Shown here: positions 46,980-56,211 of the stretch, one piece after another | How the letters are laid out: each line of letters opens with the position of its first letter | Numbering within the stretch: position 1 is the first letter of the stretch | From: Candidatus Brachybacterium merdavium | GTDB taxonomy: Bacteria; Actinomycetota; Actinomycetes; Actinomycetales; Dermabacteraceae | NCBI GenBank assembly: GCA_019118275.1 | Contig: DWZH01000017.1 | Coordinates: forward strand, 1-64,000 | DNA length: 64,000 nt | Reading direction: 5' to 3' | The notes under the pieces: model-generated | The model's database searches: none | Told to the model about the DNA's origin: nothing | Seen by the model: only the letters and a program-made list of their open reading frames with translations | Translations under genes and position numbers: made by a program

Positions 46980-47053
46980 CTGGACCCATCGGGGTCACTA
47001 CCGGATCACGCGCGCCGGCGACCCATGAGGGATCCAAACGAAAGGAATCGATT

Positions 47054-48661
47054 ATGACGTCGCCCATGACCCGACGGTCCGTCCTCGCGTCCACGGCTGC
47101 GCTCACCACAGCAGCTGCCCTCGCATCGTGTGGGGCCGATGATGACGGGAACGAGGTCCAGGAGAAGATCGACAACCCTGGCGATAACATTAACGCCGAA
47201 GGCCTGCCGATCGTTGAAGAGCAGGTCACGCTCACTTTCATGAGCGGTCGAGGACCGACCACTGCCGAGGACTGGAACGAGGTCGGCTGCATGAAAGAGG
47301 CCGAGAAGCTGACCAACATTCACGTCGACTTCGGACTCGCTCCATCGGATGGTGTGGGAGAGAAGAGGAACCTCGCGCTGACCAGCGGAGACTACCCAGA
47401 GGTCTTCTACCGTACCGGAATCCCCGCCGGAGACATCGCGAAGTATGGCGAACAAGGCACATTTGTGCCCTTGAATGACCTCATGGATGAGTACATGCCG
47501 AACCTGACGGCGATCATGGACGACAATCCTACGATCCGCGATGGGCTCACCTTTCCTGATGGGCACATCTATTCAGCGCCCCAGATCTACGATAAGGACT
47601 TCGTGGGGATGCGGTACATGTATAAGTTATGGGCGCGCCAAGACTGGCTGGATGATTTCGGTATGGATGTTCCGCAGACACTGGACGAGTACGAGGCGTA
47701 TCTCGAAGAAGCGGTGAACACTGTTGACGGCGCGATCGGGATCGCCGATGCCTCGAAATTCGGTGATACATTGGCGTGCCTGTACGGAAGTTTTGGGGTC
47801 GGGAACAAGGGGACTGCGGCTGGGAAAGTCGACCTGGACGAGGGCAGTGGCGAGCTCCGGTATTTCCCGATAGCGGACGAATACCGTGAAATGCTCGAAT
47901 ATTTGAACGGTCTGTATGGTCGAGGGTTGATCCTCGAGGATATTTTCTCGATCGACCGAGCAAAATTCAATACGTTCGGTACGGACGGACTGCTCGCAAG
48001 CTGCGCGACGCAGACTCCGGCAGGCTTCTTCGGAGATGAGGGTGATAACTATGTCCCTCTTCGCCCGCTGACGAAAACGTCCGGGGACGCCCCGGTGTGG
48101 CATGCAGTGCGTTCGGAGCTCGTGGGGGGCGGAAACTTCGTGATGACGGATCGGTGTGAGCATCCGATCGAAGCTGCGAGGTGGATGGACTTCTGGTACA
48201 GCGAGGAAGGTGCTCGAATGTTCTTCATGGGCGTCGAGGGGGAGAGCTTTGAGGAAGTCGACGGTCGGTATGAGCTTCTCCCAGAGATCACCGACGGGCA
48301 GTCCATCGGCGATGGACTGAAGCCGTACGCCCTGTACGGGGGTGGGAGCTACCCCGGATGGGCGACGGATAAATGGTTCCGCGGCGTTGAGAACACGCCG
48401 CAGGCGATCGAGGGTTCCGAGCTCGTGAAAGAATATGCGATCGACGATGTGTGGCCGGCATTCACATTCACCGCAGAAGAGTCGGAGATGATGTCCACGA
48501 TCGGAAATGATATCGACAAGTACACTGATGAATCTCGCGATGCGTTCATCACTGGCCAGATGGCGCTGTCGGAATGGGATGACTATGTGCAGACCTTGGA
48601 GGAGATCGGTTTACCGGAGTACATGGAAGCACAGCAGGCAGCCCATGAACGGCGTGGGTAG
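47054..48661 (+). CDS. Solute-binding lipoprotein 3 (LplA type)
   Basis: A 535-residue paralogue very similar to copy 1 (TTAEDWNEVG, KYGEQGTFVPLNDLMDEYMP, LKPYALYGGGSYPGWATDKW). TRRSVLAST with lipobox C26 (ALASC) marks the Tat lipoprotein signal. The ATG at 47054 follows aaagga; a much longer upstream frame is spurious. Third positions are often A or T (for example around 47930-47980), giving the lowest GC of the operon although the protein is nearly a twin of copy 1. That contrast suggests relatively recent acquisition or unusual drift. Confidence 0.88.
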   Translation: MTSPMTRRSVLASTAALTTAAALASCGADDDGNEVQEKIDNPGDNINAEGLPIVEEQVTLTFMSGRGPTTAEDWNEVGCMKEAEKLTNIHVDFGLAPSDGVGEKRNLALTSGDYPEVFYRTGIPAGDIAKYGEQGTFVPLNDLMDEYMPNLTAIMDDNPTIRDGLTFPDGHIYSAPQIYDKDFVGMRYMYKLWARQDWLDDFGMDVPQTLDEYEAYLEEAVNTVDGAIGIADASKFGDTLACLYGSFGVGNKGTAAGKVDLDEGSGELRYFPIADEYREMLEYLNGLYGRGLILEDIFSIDRAKFNTFGTDGLLASCATQTPAGFFGDEGDNYVPLRPLTKTSGDAPVWHAVRSELVGGGNFVMTDRCEHPIEAARWMDFWYSEEGARMFFMGVEGESFEEVDGRYELLPEITDGQSIGDGLKPYALYGGGSYPGWATDKWFRGVENTPQAIEGSELVKEYAIDDVWPAFTFTAEESEMMSTIGNDIDKYTDESRDAFITGQMALSEWDDYVQTLEEIGLPEYMEAQQAAHERRG

Positions 48662-48767
48662 AGGACGTGGCAGTGAGGAGTGCGCACGGGTGCCGCGGGT
48701 GACGAGGCCCGGTCGCCGCGTGCCGGTCCACTGCGACGTTCGCCGGTGATGAGCACAAGAGGAGTCG

Positions 48768-50408
48768 ATGACCATGCAACCCCTTACCCGACGCACCGTA
48801 CTTTCCTCGACGGCCGCCTTCGCAGCCACTGCGGCACTGAGCTCCTGTGACGGGAGCGGAGGCGACAGCGAGGCCCAGGAGAAGATCGACAACCCCGACG
48901 ACAACATCAATGCCGAGGGCATGCCGATCGTCGACGAGAAGATCACGGTGACCATGATGACCCGGCGCAGTCCTGACACCGCGGAGGACTGGAACGAGGT
49001 CGCGTCGATGCAAGAGATGGAGCAGATCTCCAATATTCACATCGAGTGGGGGCCGATCCCCTGGGAGCAGCACGAGGAGAACCGCAATCTCGCGATCACC
49101 AGCGGTGACTACCCGGAAGTGCTGCACAGGACCGGTATGAATGCGGTCGACATCGCACAGTACGGCGAGCAGGGGACGCTGATTGTGCTCAACGACGTGA
49201 TCGACCAGTACATGCCGAACCTGACTGCCCTGCTCGACGAGAACGAGGACATCCGGAAGGGTCTCACCTTCCCTGACGGGAACATCTACTCGCTCCCCAC
49301 GATCTACGATCCGGACTTCGATGCGCTGAATATGCAGACAAAGATGTGGGTCCGCCAGGACTGGCTCGACCAGTTCGGGATGGATCCGCCGAGCACGCTC
49401 GAGGAGTTTGAGGCGTACCTGGTGGAGGTGAAGAACGGCGACCCGAACGGCAACGGTGAAGCCGATGAGATCCCCTACTCCGCCGGCAATCCGGATCAGT
49501 TCGTCCAGTTGTTCCACTCCACGTTCGGCATCGCCACCAGGGGGCTGTCCTCCGGGTACATCGATGCCGACGAATCCGGAGCACTGCGTTTCTGGCCCAC
49601 CGCGGACGGGTACCGGGACGAACTGGAGTATCTGCAGCGGCTGTACGCCGACGGACTCATCCAGCAGGACATCTTCACCACCGATGCGGCGAGCTACAAC
49701 ACCCTCGGGCAGGAGGACGTCTTCGGGGCAGCCGCTGGCCAGTCTCCCTCAGCCTATTTCGGTTCCGAGATCGGGGAGAACTATATCGCTCTGCCGCCGC
49801 TGAGGCGGACGGCAGGCGATGACATACCGGCATGGAACATGGTGTATTCCCCGCTCAAGTTCATCGGACAGTTCGTGGTGACGGATCGAGCCGAGCATCC
49901 GATCGAGATCTGCCGCTGGGCTGATTACTTCTACGGCGACGAAGGCGCTCGCCTGTTCTTCATGGGCATCGAGGGCGAGAGCTACGAGGAGACCGAGGAC
50001 GGCTACGAGCTCCTCGAACACATCACCGACAACCCCGACGGGCTCAGCGTCAACGAGGCACTGCGGCCATACGTCACCTACCTCGGCGGCAGCTACCCGG
50101 GTCTGGTCTTGGAGGACTACTTCCGGGGGACGGAGAGCAGTCCTCAGGCACGGGAGGGAACCGACGTGGTCGCGCCGCACCAGACCGAGGAGGTCTGGCC
50201 GCTGTTCACGTACACCGCGGAGGAGGCCGGTGAGTTGTCGAGCATCACGCTCGACATGAACAAGCTCGTCAGCGAATCGCAGGCGAAATTCATCACCGGC
50301 GAGATGTCGATGTCCGAGTGGGACACCTACGTCGGGCAGTTGGAGCAGATGGGCCTCGACCGTTATCTCGAAATTCAACAGGAGGCGTACGACCGATACC
50401 GCGGCTGA
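48768..50408 (+). CDS. Solute-binding lipoprotein 4 (LplA type)
   Basis: A 546-residue paralogue with TRRTVLSST and lipobox C27 (ALSSC). It alone keeps the EF-hand-like DPNGNGEADEIP loop (about residue 225) that is usual in LplA-type binding proteins and probably holds calcium. It also diverges in the ligand region (IATRGLSSGYIDADESG). An AGAGGAG box precedes the ATG after a 106-base gap, the largest inside the array, so it may have separate control. It likely represents the ancestral form from which the loop-less copies derived, or an independent arrival. Confidence 0.88.
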   Translation: MTMQPLTRRTVLSSTAAFAATAALSSCDGSGGDSEAQEKIDNPDDNINAEGMPIVDEKITVTMMTRRSPDTAEDWNEVASMQEMEQISNIHIEWGPIPWEQHEENRNLAITSGDYPEVLHRTGMNAVDIAQYGEQGTLIVLNDVIDQYMPNLTALLDENEDIRKGLTFPDGNIYSLPTIYDPDFDALNMQTKMWVRQDWLDQFGMDPPSTLEEFEAYLVEVKNGDPNGNGEADEIPYSAGNPDQFVQLFHSTFGIATRGLSSGYIDADESGALRFWPTADGYRDELEYLQRLYADGLIQQDIFTTDAASYNTLGQEDVFGAAAGQSPSAYFGSEIGENYIALPPLRRTAGDDIPAWNMVYSPLKFIGQFVVTDRAEHPIEICRWADYFYGDEGARLFFMGIEGESYEETEDGYELLEHITDNPDGLSVNEALRPYVTYLGGSYPGLVLEDYFRGTESSPQAREGTDVVAPHQTEEVWPLFTYTAEEAGELSSITLDMNKLVSESQAKFITGEMSMSEWDTYVGQLEQMGLDRYLEIQQEAYDRYRG

Positions 50409-50507
50409 CCTCGCTGCGTGTAGGAATCAGGCGCGCGATGCGGTCGCCGCGATTGCCCACCCCGGTGTGCTGCGACGTTGAATATATCTATGGAGGAGTT
50501 GTTGTTC

Positions 50508-51767
50508 GTGACATCCACTGATCATAGTCACCAGGTGCCGATCCGCGTCGGTATAATTGGGGCCGGCCTTCGGGGTGCGGCCTATTTCCGTAACATCCCG
50601 ACCGATCTCGCGGATGCGGTGAGGCTGGTGGCGATCGCCGATCCGAGTGCCGACAAGCGCGCCGCCTTCGCGGAGATGTTCGCGGCCGAGGGCGCGTTGC
50701 CGACCGGTTATGAGGACGGCGTGGAGCTCTTGGAGAATGAGCAGCTCGATGCTGTCGTGGTGACCAGCCCCAACTACCAGCACGTCCCCTACGCGAATGC
50801 CGCGATGTCGCGTTCCCTGCCGGTCATGCTGGAGAAGCCGGTGGCCACGACAGTCGATGACATGGCCACGCTTTGGGACGCGTACGAGAACCGTCCGGGC
50901 GGGCAGGTCGTGGTGGGGTTCGTCCTCCGCTACACGCCCTTCTACAGTCGGATCCGGGAGATCATCGAGTCGGGGCGTCTGGGGGAGATCCTGTCGATCC
51001 AGACCGATGAGAACCTCGGCACCGGGCTGACCATGGTCCAGTACCGCGGCTGGAGGCAGGACACGTCACTCTCGGGTGGCTGGATGCTCGAGAAGTGTTG
51101 CCATGACATGGACATCCTCAGCTATCTCCTGGGCAGCCGGCCCACGCGGGTGTTCTCCATGGCCTCCGCGCTGCACTTCCGTCCGCGCCCCGAGTCCGAG
51201 CAGCTGGAGCGCTTCCAGCCCGCAGCGGGCTCCGGCGAGATCGATTTCGGTGATACGGCGACCAATGAGGCGCTACGAGACACCATGCAGCACTCTCCGT
51301 ACGGTCCGTCGAACCTTCCTGACCGGCAGGTGGCCACGATCGAATTCGAGAACGGCACTCAGGCGACGTTCACGGCTGTGATGGCACAGCCGCGCACCAC
51401 ACGCCGCATCCGCGTCTTCGGCACAGAGGGGTTGCTCGAAGGGGACATCTCCGCCAAGAGCATCACGCTCTCCTTCCCAGACCCGGCTGGCGGCAAGGGC
51501 ACCAGCGAGGAGCAGATCGCCGTCGTGTCCGGCAGCAGCGGGCACAACGGGGGCGACGAGGTGCTCGGAGACACCTTCTGGCATCTGGCAGCAGGGGAGG
51601 ACCGGGCCCCCCGGGCGGGGGTCGCCGAGGGCATCGACGCGGCACTGACGGCGCTCGCCCTGCAGCGGTCGGCCGAGTCAGGTGCGCCGATCAACATGGA
51701 GGATCTGCGCGCCGAGGTCTTCGGTGCCGCCAGAGCCCCCGAGCGCCCCAGTCCACGCCTGTCCTGA
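50508..51767 (+). CDS. Gfo/Idh/MocA-family oxidoreductase
   Basis: A 419-residue NAD(P)-dependent sugar or inositol dehydrogenase-type enzyme. The Rossmann motif RVGIIGAGLRGAAYF opens the protein; EKPVATTVDD supplies the conserved EKP lysine; the C-terminal domain has GGWMLEKCCHDMDILSYLLG with the expected catalytic Asp/His pair region. The GTG at 50508 is preferred for the ggaggag box nine bases upstream; ATG at 50490 and TTG at 50478 are in frame. Substrate is unknown; location after the binding proteins suggests it processes the imported compound. Confidence 0.85.
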   Translation: MTSTDHSHQVPIRVGIIGAGLRGAAYFRNIPTDLADAVRLVAIADPSADKRAAFAEMFAAEGALPTGYEDGVELLENEQLDAVVVTSPNYQHVPYANAAMSRSLPVMLEKPVATTVDDMATLWDAYENRPGGQVVVGFVLRYTPFYSRIREIIESGRLGEILSIQTDENLGTGLTMVQYRGWRQDTSLSGGWMLEKCCHDMDILSYLLGSRPTRVFSMASALHFRPRPESEQLERFQPAAGSGEIDFGDTATNEALRDTMQHSPYGPSNLPDRQVATIEFENGTQATFTAVMAQPRTTRRIRVFGTEGLLEGDISAKSITLSFPDPAGGKGTSEEQIAVVSGSSGHNGGDEVLGDTFWHLAAGEDRAPRAGVAEGIDAALTALALQRSAESGAPINMEDLRAEVFGAARAPERPSPRLS

Positions 51768-51778
51768 GGAGAGCATCC

Positions 51779-52651
51779 ATGACTTCATCGCTCCGAACCG
51801 AAGCGCCGAGTCGGGACGACCTGCGCGCCTCCTTCGATGCCCTGATCCGGGCTCGTGGCACACCCCTGGTCATCGCGCACCGGGGGACGACCCTGGGAAG
51901 CTTCCCCGACAACACGTTGCGCTCGGCCACCGGTGCCGTGCTGTCCGGGGCGGACGTCGTCGAGATCGACGTCATCGCCTCGTCTGACGGGGAGTACTTC
52001 CTCTTCCACACCGGCTACGAGAAAAGGCACTTCGGGGAAGACTTCGATGTCCGTACGCTGAGCAGCGCGGAGCTGGCGGCGAAGCGCTTCGTGTGGCAGG
52101 GCGGCCCCGAGAAGCCGGGTGTCGAGAAGCTCGCCGATCTGCTCCACGGGCTGCCCCATACCTGGTTCAACATCGACCGCTCCTGGGGGCTGTGGCCGGG
52201 GCTGCTCGATGAGCTGGCACGGCTGGGTGTCGCGGATCGAGTGCTGCTCAAATCGCCTCCGAAGCCCGAGGCGCTCGCTGCGCTCGCGAAGCATCCGGTT
52301 CCCTTCCTCTACTTCCCGATCGTCCGCACCCCGGAGGAACTCGAGCAGGTGGAGGCGTTCGAGGGGCTGCACCTGATCGGCGCGGAACTGCTCGCCTCGA
52401 CGCCTGCGGACGCCTTCGCGGATCCGGCCACGATCGCCGAGGTCGCTGCGCGGTACCCCCTGATCCTGCTCAATGCCTTGAACCTCGAAAATGGTGCCCG
52501 GCTCTACCTCGACAAGAGTGACGAGACCTCGCTGATGGTCGCCCCCGAAGCCGGGTGGGGCCGTCTGGTGGAGGCCGGGGCCACCGCGATCCATACTGAC
52601 TGGCCGCACGTGGTGCGTCAGTTCCTGCGCGAACAGATGCTTCGGACATGA
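51779..52651 (+). CDS. Glycerophosphodiester phosphodiesterase-family protein
   Basis: A 290-residue GDPD-fold (TIM barrel) protein. The catalytic HR pair and metal acids appear in LVIAHRGTTLGSFPDNTLRS and DVVEIDVIASSDG; a second acidic pair comes late (HTDWPHVVRQFL). No signal peptide, so cytoplasmic. It starts 11 bases after the oxidoreductase and shares its operon. Family members release glycerol-3-phosphate from phosphodiesters; in this context it may act on an imported phosphodiester-linked glycan, but the usual insertion helping substrate choice is not diagnostic. Confidence 0.85.
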   Translation: MTSSLRTEAPSRDDLRASFDALIRARGTPLVIAHRGTTLGSFPDNTLRSATGAVLSGADVVEIDVIASSDGEYFLFHTGYEKRHFGEDFDVRTLSSAELAAKRFVWQGGPEKPGVEKLADLLHGLPHTWFNIDRSWGLWPGLLDELARLGVADRVLLKSPPKPEALAALAKHPVPFLYFPIVRTPEELEQVEAFEGLHLIGAELLASTPADAFADPATIAEVAARYPLILLNALNLENGARLYLDKSDETSLMVAPEAGWGRLVEAGATAIHTDWPHVVRQFLREQMLRT

Positions 52652-52745
52652 GGGCTGTGACGACCCAGAGCTGCCTGGTGCCCGCCCCGCAGGGGTGCGT
52701 TGCGAGCGTGCCAGGCCGCGCAGGAAAGCACGCTATAAGTGGGGC

Positions 52746-53786
52746 ATGATGGACACCCCCGAGCCGCACCCCAGGCATCCTGCCACCATGGCCGAGGTCG
52801 CCCGCGCGGCCCGAGTTTCGCGGGCGACCGTGTCGCGGGTGCTCTCCGGGGCGGTGGAGGTCTCACCGGAGACGAGGTCCCGCGTTCTCGAGGCCGTCGA
52901 TCAGCTGGGGTACGTGCCGTCGATCGGTGCGCAGCAACTGGCGGCAGGCAGGTCGCAGTCGATCGGTCTGCTGATCAGGGACTCGCGTAACCCTGTATAT
53001 GGGCTGCTCCAGTCGCAGGTGCAGAAGTGGGCCGATGAGTTCGGTCTGCACGTGGTCACGGCCATGCCGACTTTCTACCGGGGGGCGCATCAGGAGACGA
53101 CGGCTCTGCGCCAGCTGATCGGGATGCGGGTGGGCGGCTTGCTGATCGCCAGCGGCGTGGTGCGCACCGAGGACCTCCAGCAGTTCCTGCCCACGGTTCC
53201 GGTGGTGTCGGTGGGCCGCCCTGAAGAGCACCCGGGGGTCTACGGTGTCAGCTACGACGAGCGGGACAACGCCACCCAGATCGCACACGCGGTCTATGAC
53301 CACGGGCATCGGCGCATCGCGGTGCTGGTGCCCCGGTCGGACAGATCACTGGCGGAGAACATCCGTGGTGAGGTCGCAGCGAGCGTGCTGGAGGAGCTGG
53401 GATGCGACGTCACCAGGATCCAGCTCCGGCTGCTCGGCGTGGGTGGTGAGGGCAATGCAGAGCTGCTCAAGCTGATCCGGGCGGATGCCGTCACCGCAGC
53501 AGTGTTCCCTGCAGACCGGCGAATGCTCCACTTCGTCGACCATGCACGGCGCGTTGGCGTTCACGTTCCGCGCGACGTCTCGGTGATCGGATGTGACGGG
53601 GTGCTCGAAGGGCTCTCGTACATGGAGCTGGCGAGCCTTCGGATCCCGGTCGAGCTGGTCAGCCGCAGGGCCGTGGAGGTGATCGCGTCGATGCTCGAGA
53701 GCCCAGGCGAGGTCGAGATCATGCATGAGTCCTACACGGGAACGCTGGAGCTGGCCAACAGCCTCGTGAAGCGTGAGGCGGGATGA
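52746..53786 (+). CDS. LacI-family transcriptional regulator
   Basis: A 346-residue repressor-type protein. The helix-turn-helix is MAEVARAARVSRATVSRVLS; the hinge ends LGYVPSIGAQQLA; a periplasmic-binding-like effector domain follows (GLLIRDSRNPVYGLLQ, VIGCDGVLEGLSYMELASL). TATAAG at 52734-52739 ends six bases before the ATG without a ribosome-binding site, so the message may be leaderless and independent of the operon. It closes the sugar locus and is the likely regulator of the promoter near 40712 (inference). Confidence 0.88.
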   Translation: MMDTPEPHPRHPATMAEVARAARVSRATVSRVLSGAVEVSPETRSRVLEAVDQLGYVPSIGAQQLAAGRSQSIGLLIRDSRNPVYGLLQSQVQKWADEFGLHVVTAMPTFYRGAHQETTALRQLIGMRVGGLLIASGVVRTEDLQQFLPTVPVVSVGRPEEHPGVYGVSYDERDNATQIAHAVYDHGHRRIAVLVPRSDRSLAENIRGEVAASVLEELGCDVTRIQLRLLGVGGEGNAELLKLIRADAVTAAVFPADRRMLHFVDHARRVGVHVPRDVSVIGCDGVLEGLSYMELASLRIPVELVSRRAVEVIASMLESPGEVEIMHESYTGTLELANSLVKREAG

Positions 53787-53867
53787 TCGCGGACGGGGGA
53801 TGTGCTCGAGCATCTTCTTGCGACATCCTGGTAGCCCTTATGTCCCTCATAAGTTACGGTCGCGGTC

Positions 53868-54941
53868 ATGGTCATCACCGGACTCGTCCTCGGCGCCGTG
53901 CTGGGCTACGTGCTGCAGCGCTCACGCTTCTGCGTCACCGGCGCCTTCCGTGACATCTACCTCTCGCGCTCGACGCGCTACTTCACCCCCTTCCTGCTCG
54001 CCATCGCGATCCAAGCCGTCGGGGTCGCCGCCCTGACCGGTGCCGGCGTGCTCGCCCCCGAGGCCGCGTCCTTCGCGCCGCTGGCCGTGATCGGCGGGGG
54101 ACTGCTGTTCGGCGTGGGCATCATCTACGCAGGCGGCTGCGCCACCGGCACCTACTACCGCGCCGGAGAGGGCCTGATCGGCTCCTGGGTGGCGCTGATC
54201 TTCTACGCCCTGCTCGCTTCGGTCATGAAGCATGGCCCGCTGGCCGCGTTCACCGACTCCGCGCGCTCGCAGACCATCGCCGACGCCACGATCCACGAGA
54301 CCCTGGGCGTGAGCGTGTGGGTGCCGACCCTCGTGTTCACCGCGATCGTGGGGGCACTGACGGTGGGCCAGGTGCGCCGCAGCGCCGGGAAGAAGAAGGT
54401 CGCCGCGCTGCCCGCCCGGCGCAGCGGCATCGGCCACTATCTGGCCGACATCCCTTGGAGCCCCTGGGTGGGCGGGGTGCTGCTGGGCCTGATCGCCATC
54501 GCCGCGTGGGTGCTGTCGACCGCCGCCGGCCGCAACGGCGGGCTGGGCATCACCACCCCCTCGGCCAATATCGCCACCTTCCTGGCCACCGGCGACGTCA
54601 CCCTCGTGGACTGGTCGGTGATGCTCGTGCTCGGCATCCTGATCGGATCCTTCGCCGCCGCCACGCTCTCGGGCGAGTTCCGCTGGCGCACGCCCGACTC
54701 CCGCACCATGCTGCGCAGCGCGGCGGGCGGCGTGCTGATGGGCGTGGGCGCCGCCCTGGCCGGTGGCTGCACCATCGGCAACTCCCTGGTGGAGACCGCC
54801 CTGTTCAGCTACCAGGGCTGGGTCTCGCTGGTCGCCATCATGCTGGGCACCTGGGGAGCGGCCTGGTTCCTGCTGGTGCGCCCGCAGCGCGCGACCGGCG
54901 CCGGCTCCCGTCCCGCTCCCGTTCTCACCCCGGCCGCCTGA
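53868..54941 (+). CDS. tsuA: YeeE/YedE-family thiosulfate transporter
   Basis: A 357-residue membrane protein with about nine segments. The cysteines expected to pass thiosulfate are in RSRFCVTGAFRD, YAGGCATGTYYRAGEG and AGGCTIGNSLVE, matching the three-site chain known in TsuA. TAAGTT at 53850-53855 fits TANNNT and suggests a short-leader message. The next gene encodes the cytoplasmic TusA-like partner. Imported thiosulfate would feed cysteine synthesis or sulfite supply. A role with the sulfolipid genes at the window start is only a thought. Confidence 0.88.
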   Translation: MVITGLVLGAVLGYVLQRSRFCVTGAFRDIYLSRSTRYFTPFLLAIAIQAVGVAALTGAGVLAPEAASFAPLAVIGGGLLFGVGIIYAGGCATGTYYRAGEGLIGSWVALIFYALLASVMKHGPLAAFTDSARSQTIADATIHETLGVSVWVPTLVFTAIVGALTVGQVRRSAGKKKVAALPARRSGIGHYLADIPWSPWVGGVLLGLIAIAAWVLSTAAGRNGGLGITTPSANIATFLATGDVTLVDWSVMLVLGILIGSFAAATLSGEFRWRTPDSRTMLRSAAGGVLMGVGAALAGGCTIGNSLVETALFSYQGWVSLVAIMLGTWGAAWFLLVRPQRATGAGSRPAPVLTPAA

Positions 54942-55033
54942 GGCCGGCGGGCCCGGCGGCGATCGTTGCCGGGCCCTGCCCCGGACCGCTCCAGACCGTC
55001 AGATACGCCGCATCCACCGAGAGGACCCCTCCC

Positions 55034-55264
55034 ATGGCCACCTACACCCTCGAGACCAATGGGGCCGTGTGCCCCTTCCCGCTGATCGACGCGAAGCAGG
55101 CGATCGCCCAGCTGCAGAGCGGCGATGACCTGGTGATCGATTTCGACTGCACCCAGGCCACCGAGGCCCTGCCCCAATGGGCGGCCGAGGACGGTCACGA
55201 CGTGGTCTCCTTCGACCGCGCCGGCGACGCCGGCTGGACCATCACCGTGCGCAAGGGAACCTGA
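55034..55264 (+). CDS. tsuB: TusA-like sulfurtransferase (YeeD/TsuB type)
   Basis: A 76-residue protein of the TusA fold. The invariant CPxP motif is present (AVCPFPLIDAKQAI), with C13 as the sulfur-carrying residue, and the C-terminal WTITVRKG strand is typical. A gagga box precedes the ATG. It is 92 bases after the YeeE gene and, by analogy with studied TsuA/TsuB pairs, takes sulfur from the transporter on the cytoplasmic side. Confidence 0.88.
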   Translation: MATYTLETNGAVCPFPLIDAKQAIAQLQSGDDLVIDFDCTQATEALPQWAAEDGHDVVSFDRAGDAGWTITVRKGT

Positions 55265-55281
55265 GCGCCGCTCACAGCACA

Positions 55282-55327
55282 GAGGGGCGGGCTGGGGACC
55301 CGACCATCGGTTCCCGGCCCGTCCCTC
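55282..55327. terminator. Hairpin between convergent genes
   Basis: Imperfect arms gaggggcgggctgggga and tcccggcccgtccctc fold over a ~13-base loop between tsuB and the convergent coiled-coil gene. No T-run. Confidence 0.55.
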
Positions 55328-55340
55328 GTCTCAGCGCGGC

Positions 55341-56024
55341 TCAGGCGCGCTGGTCGGGATCACCTTCCGGATGCTCTTCCGCCGGCCGCTGAGCCTGCTC
55401 GGTGTCCTCCTGCGGGAGACCGTCGGCGTCGGTCTGACGCGGGCCCTGGTGACCCGGGCGGGCTGCGCGCCGTCCGTGCCGCGGAGATGCCGCATCCGGC
55501 CCGCCGTGCTCACTGCCCCGGGACCGCGGCGCCGAGCCCGGGGTGGCCGGGGTGGCGGGCTGAGCGCCGTGCGCGCCATCCTCCTGGCCGGTGCGGTGCG
55601 CCGGGCCGCCCGGACGGGCGGAGTCCTCGCGACGCCCGGCCTCGGGATCGATCCGGTCCGCCTCGGCGAGACGCTCATCGACAGCATCACGCTCCTGGTC
55701 GACCGCGGCCCGCTGTTCGTTCGCCTCGGCCTGACGCCGCTCAGCAGCGACCTGCTCCTGCTCGGCCTCCGTGGTCTTGTACTGGGCATCCAGGCGCGCG
55801 CGGTCGGCCTCGAGCTCGGTCTCCGTGGCCCTCAGGTCACGCTCCTGGACCGACTGATGCTCCCGCTGGGCCTCCTCCCGCAGCTGGGCCGCGCGGTGCC
55901 GGTCCTCCTCGTGCTGCCGGGCGCGGCGCCGCCGCCCCAGCACCACGCCGAGCACGACCAACAGGGCCACGACGATCAGGACGGCCACGGCGATCGCGAT
56001 GATGGTGGGAAGGTCGAGCGACAT
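55341..56024 (-). CDS. Single-pass membrane coiled-coil protein
   Basis: A 227-residue protein with one N-terminal membrane helix (IIAIAVAVLIVVALLVVLGV), a basic stop-transfer RRRRAR and then a long Glu/Gln/Arg coiled coil (residues ~40-125). The tail is Pro/Gly/Ala-rich and probably disordered. An AAGGAG box precedes the ATG. This architecture is common in actinobacterial envelope proteins but I cannot name a family. It is divergent from jetB, 187 bases away. Confidence 0.55.
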   Translation of the reverse strand: MSLDLPTIIAIAVAVLIVVALLVVLGVVLGRRRRARQHEEDRHRAAQLREEAQREHQSVQERDLRATETELEADRARLDAQYKTTEAEQEQVAAERRQAEANEQRAAVDQERDAVDERLAEADRIDPEAGRREDSARPGGPAHRTGQEDGAHGAQPATPATPGSAPRSRGSEHGGPDAASPRHGRRAARPGHQGPRQTDADGLPQEDTEQAQRPAEEHPEGDPDQRA

Positions 56025-56197
56025 GTTCTGCTCCTTGCCTCGGGGGCCTGCGGCACCGGCGATGTCGCAGAGAACTGCTCACAAGCGCGAGTCCACGAGA
56101 TAAACGATCCCAGATGGTGCATCCCAACGGAACCATCGCATGGACCAGGGGCCCGCCCCGTCGAGCCGTTCGCCCGGGGCGGCCGCCACGGGCCCGG

Positions 56198-56203
56198 TAA
56201 GGT
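56198..56203 (+). promoter_or_regulatory. -10 box for leaderless jetB
   Basis: TAAGGT (TANNNT) ends eight bases before the jetB GTG at 56212, with no ribosome-binding site. The spacing equals that of jetA, suggesting jetB is expressed from its own promoter rather than from a jet operon. Confidence 0.45.
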
Positions 56204-56211
56204 GTGCTTCC

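Noticed and set aside
46892..47053. N-terminal extension of binding protein 3
   Set aside because: It reads through the end of the previous gene and precedes a proper ribosome-binding site and Tat signal.
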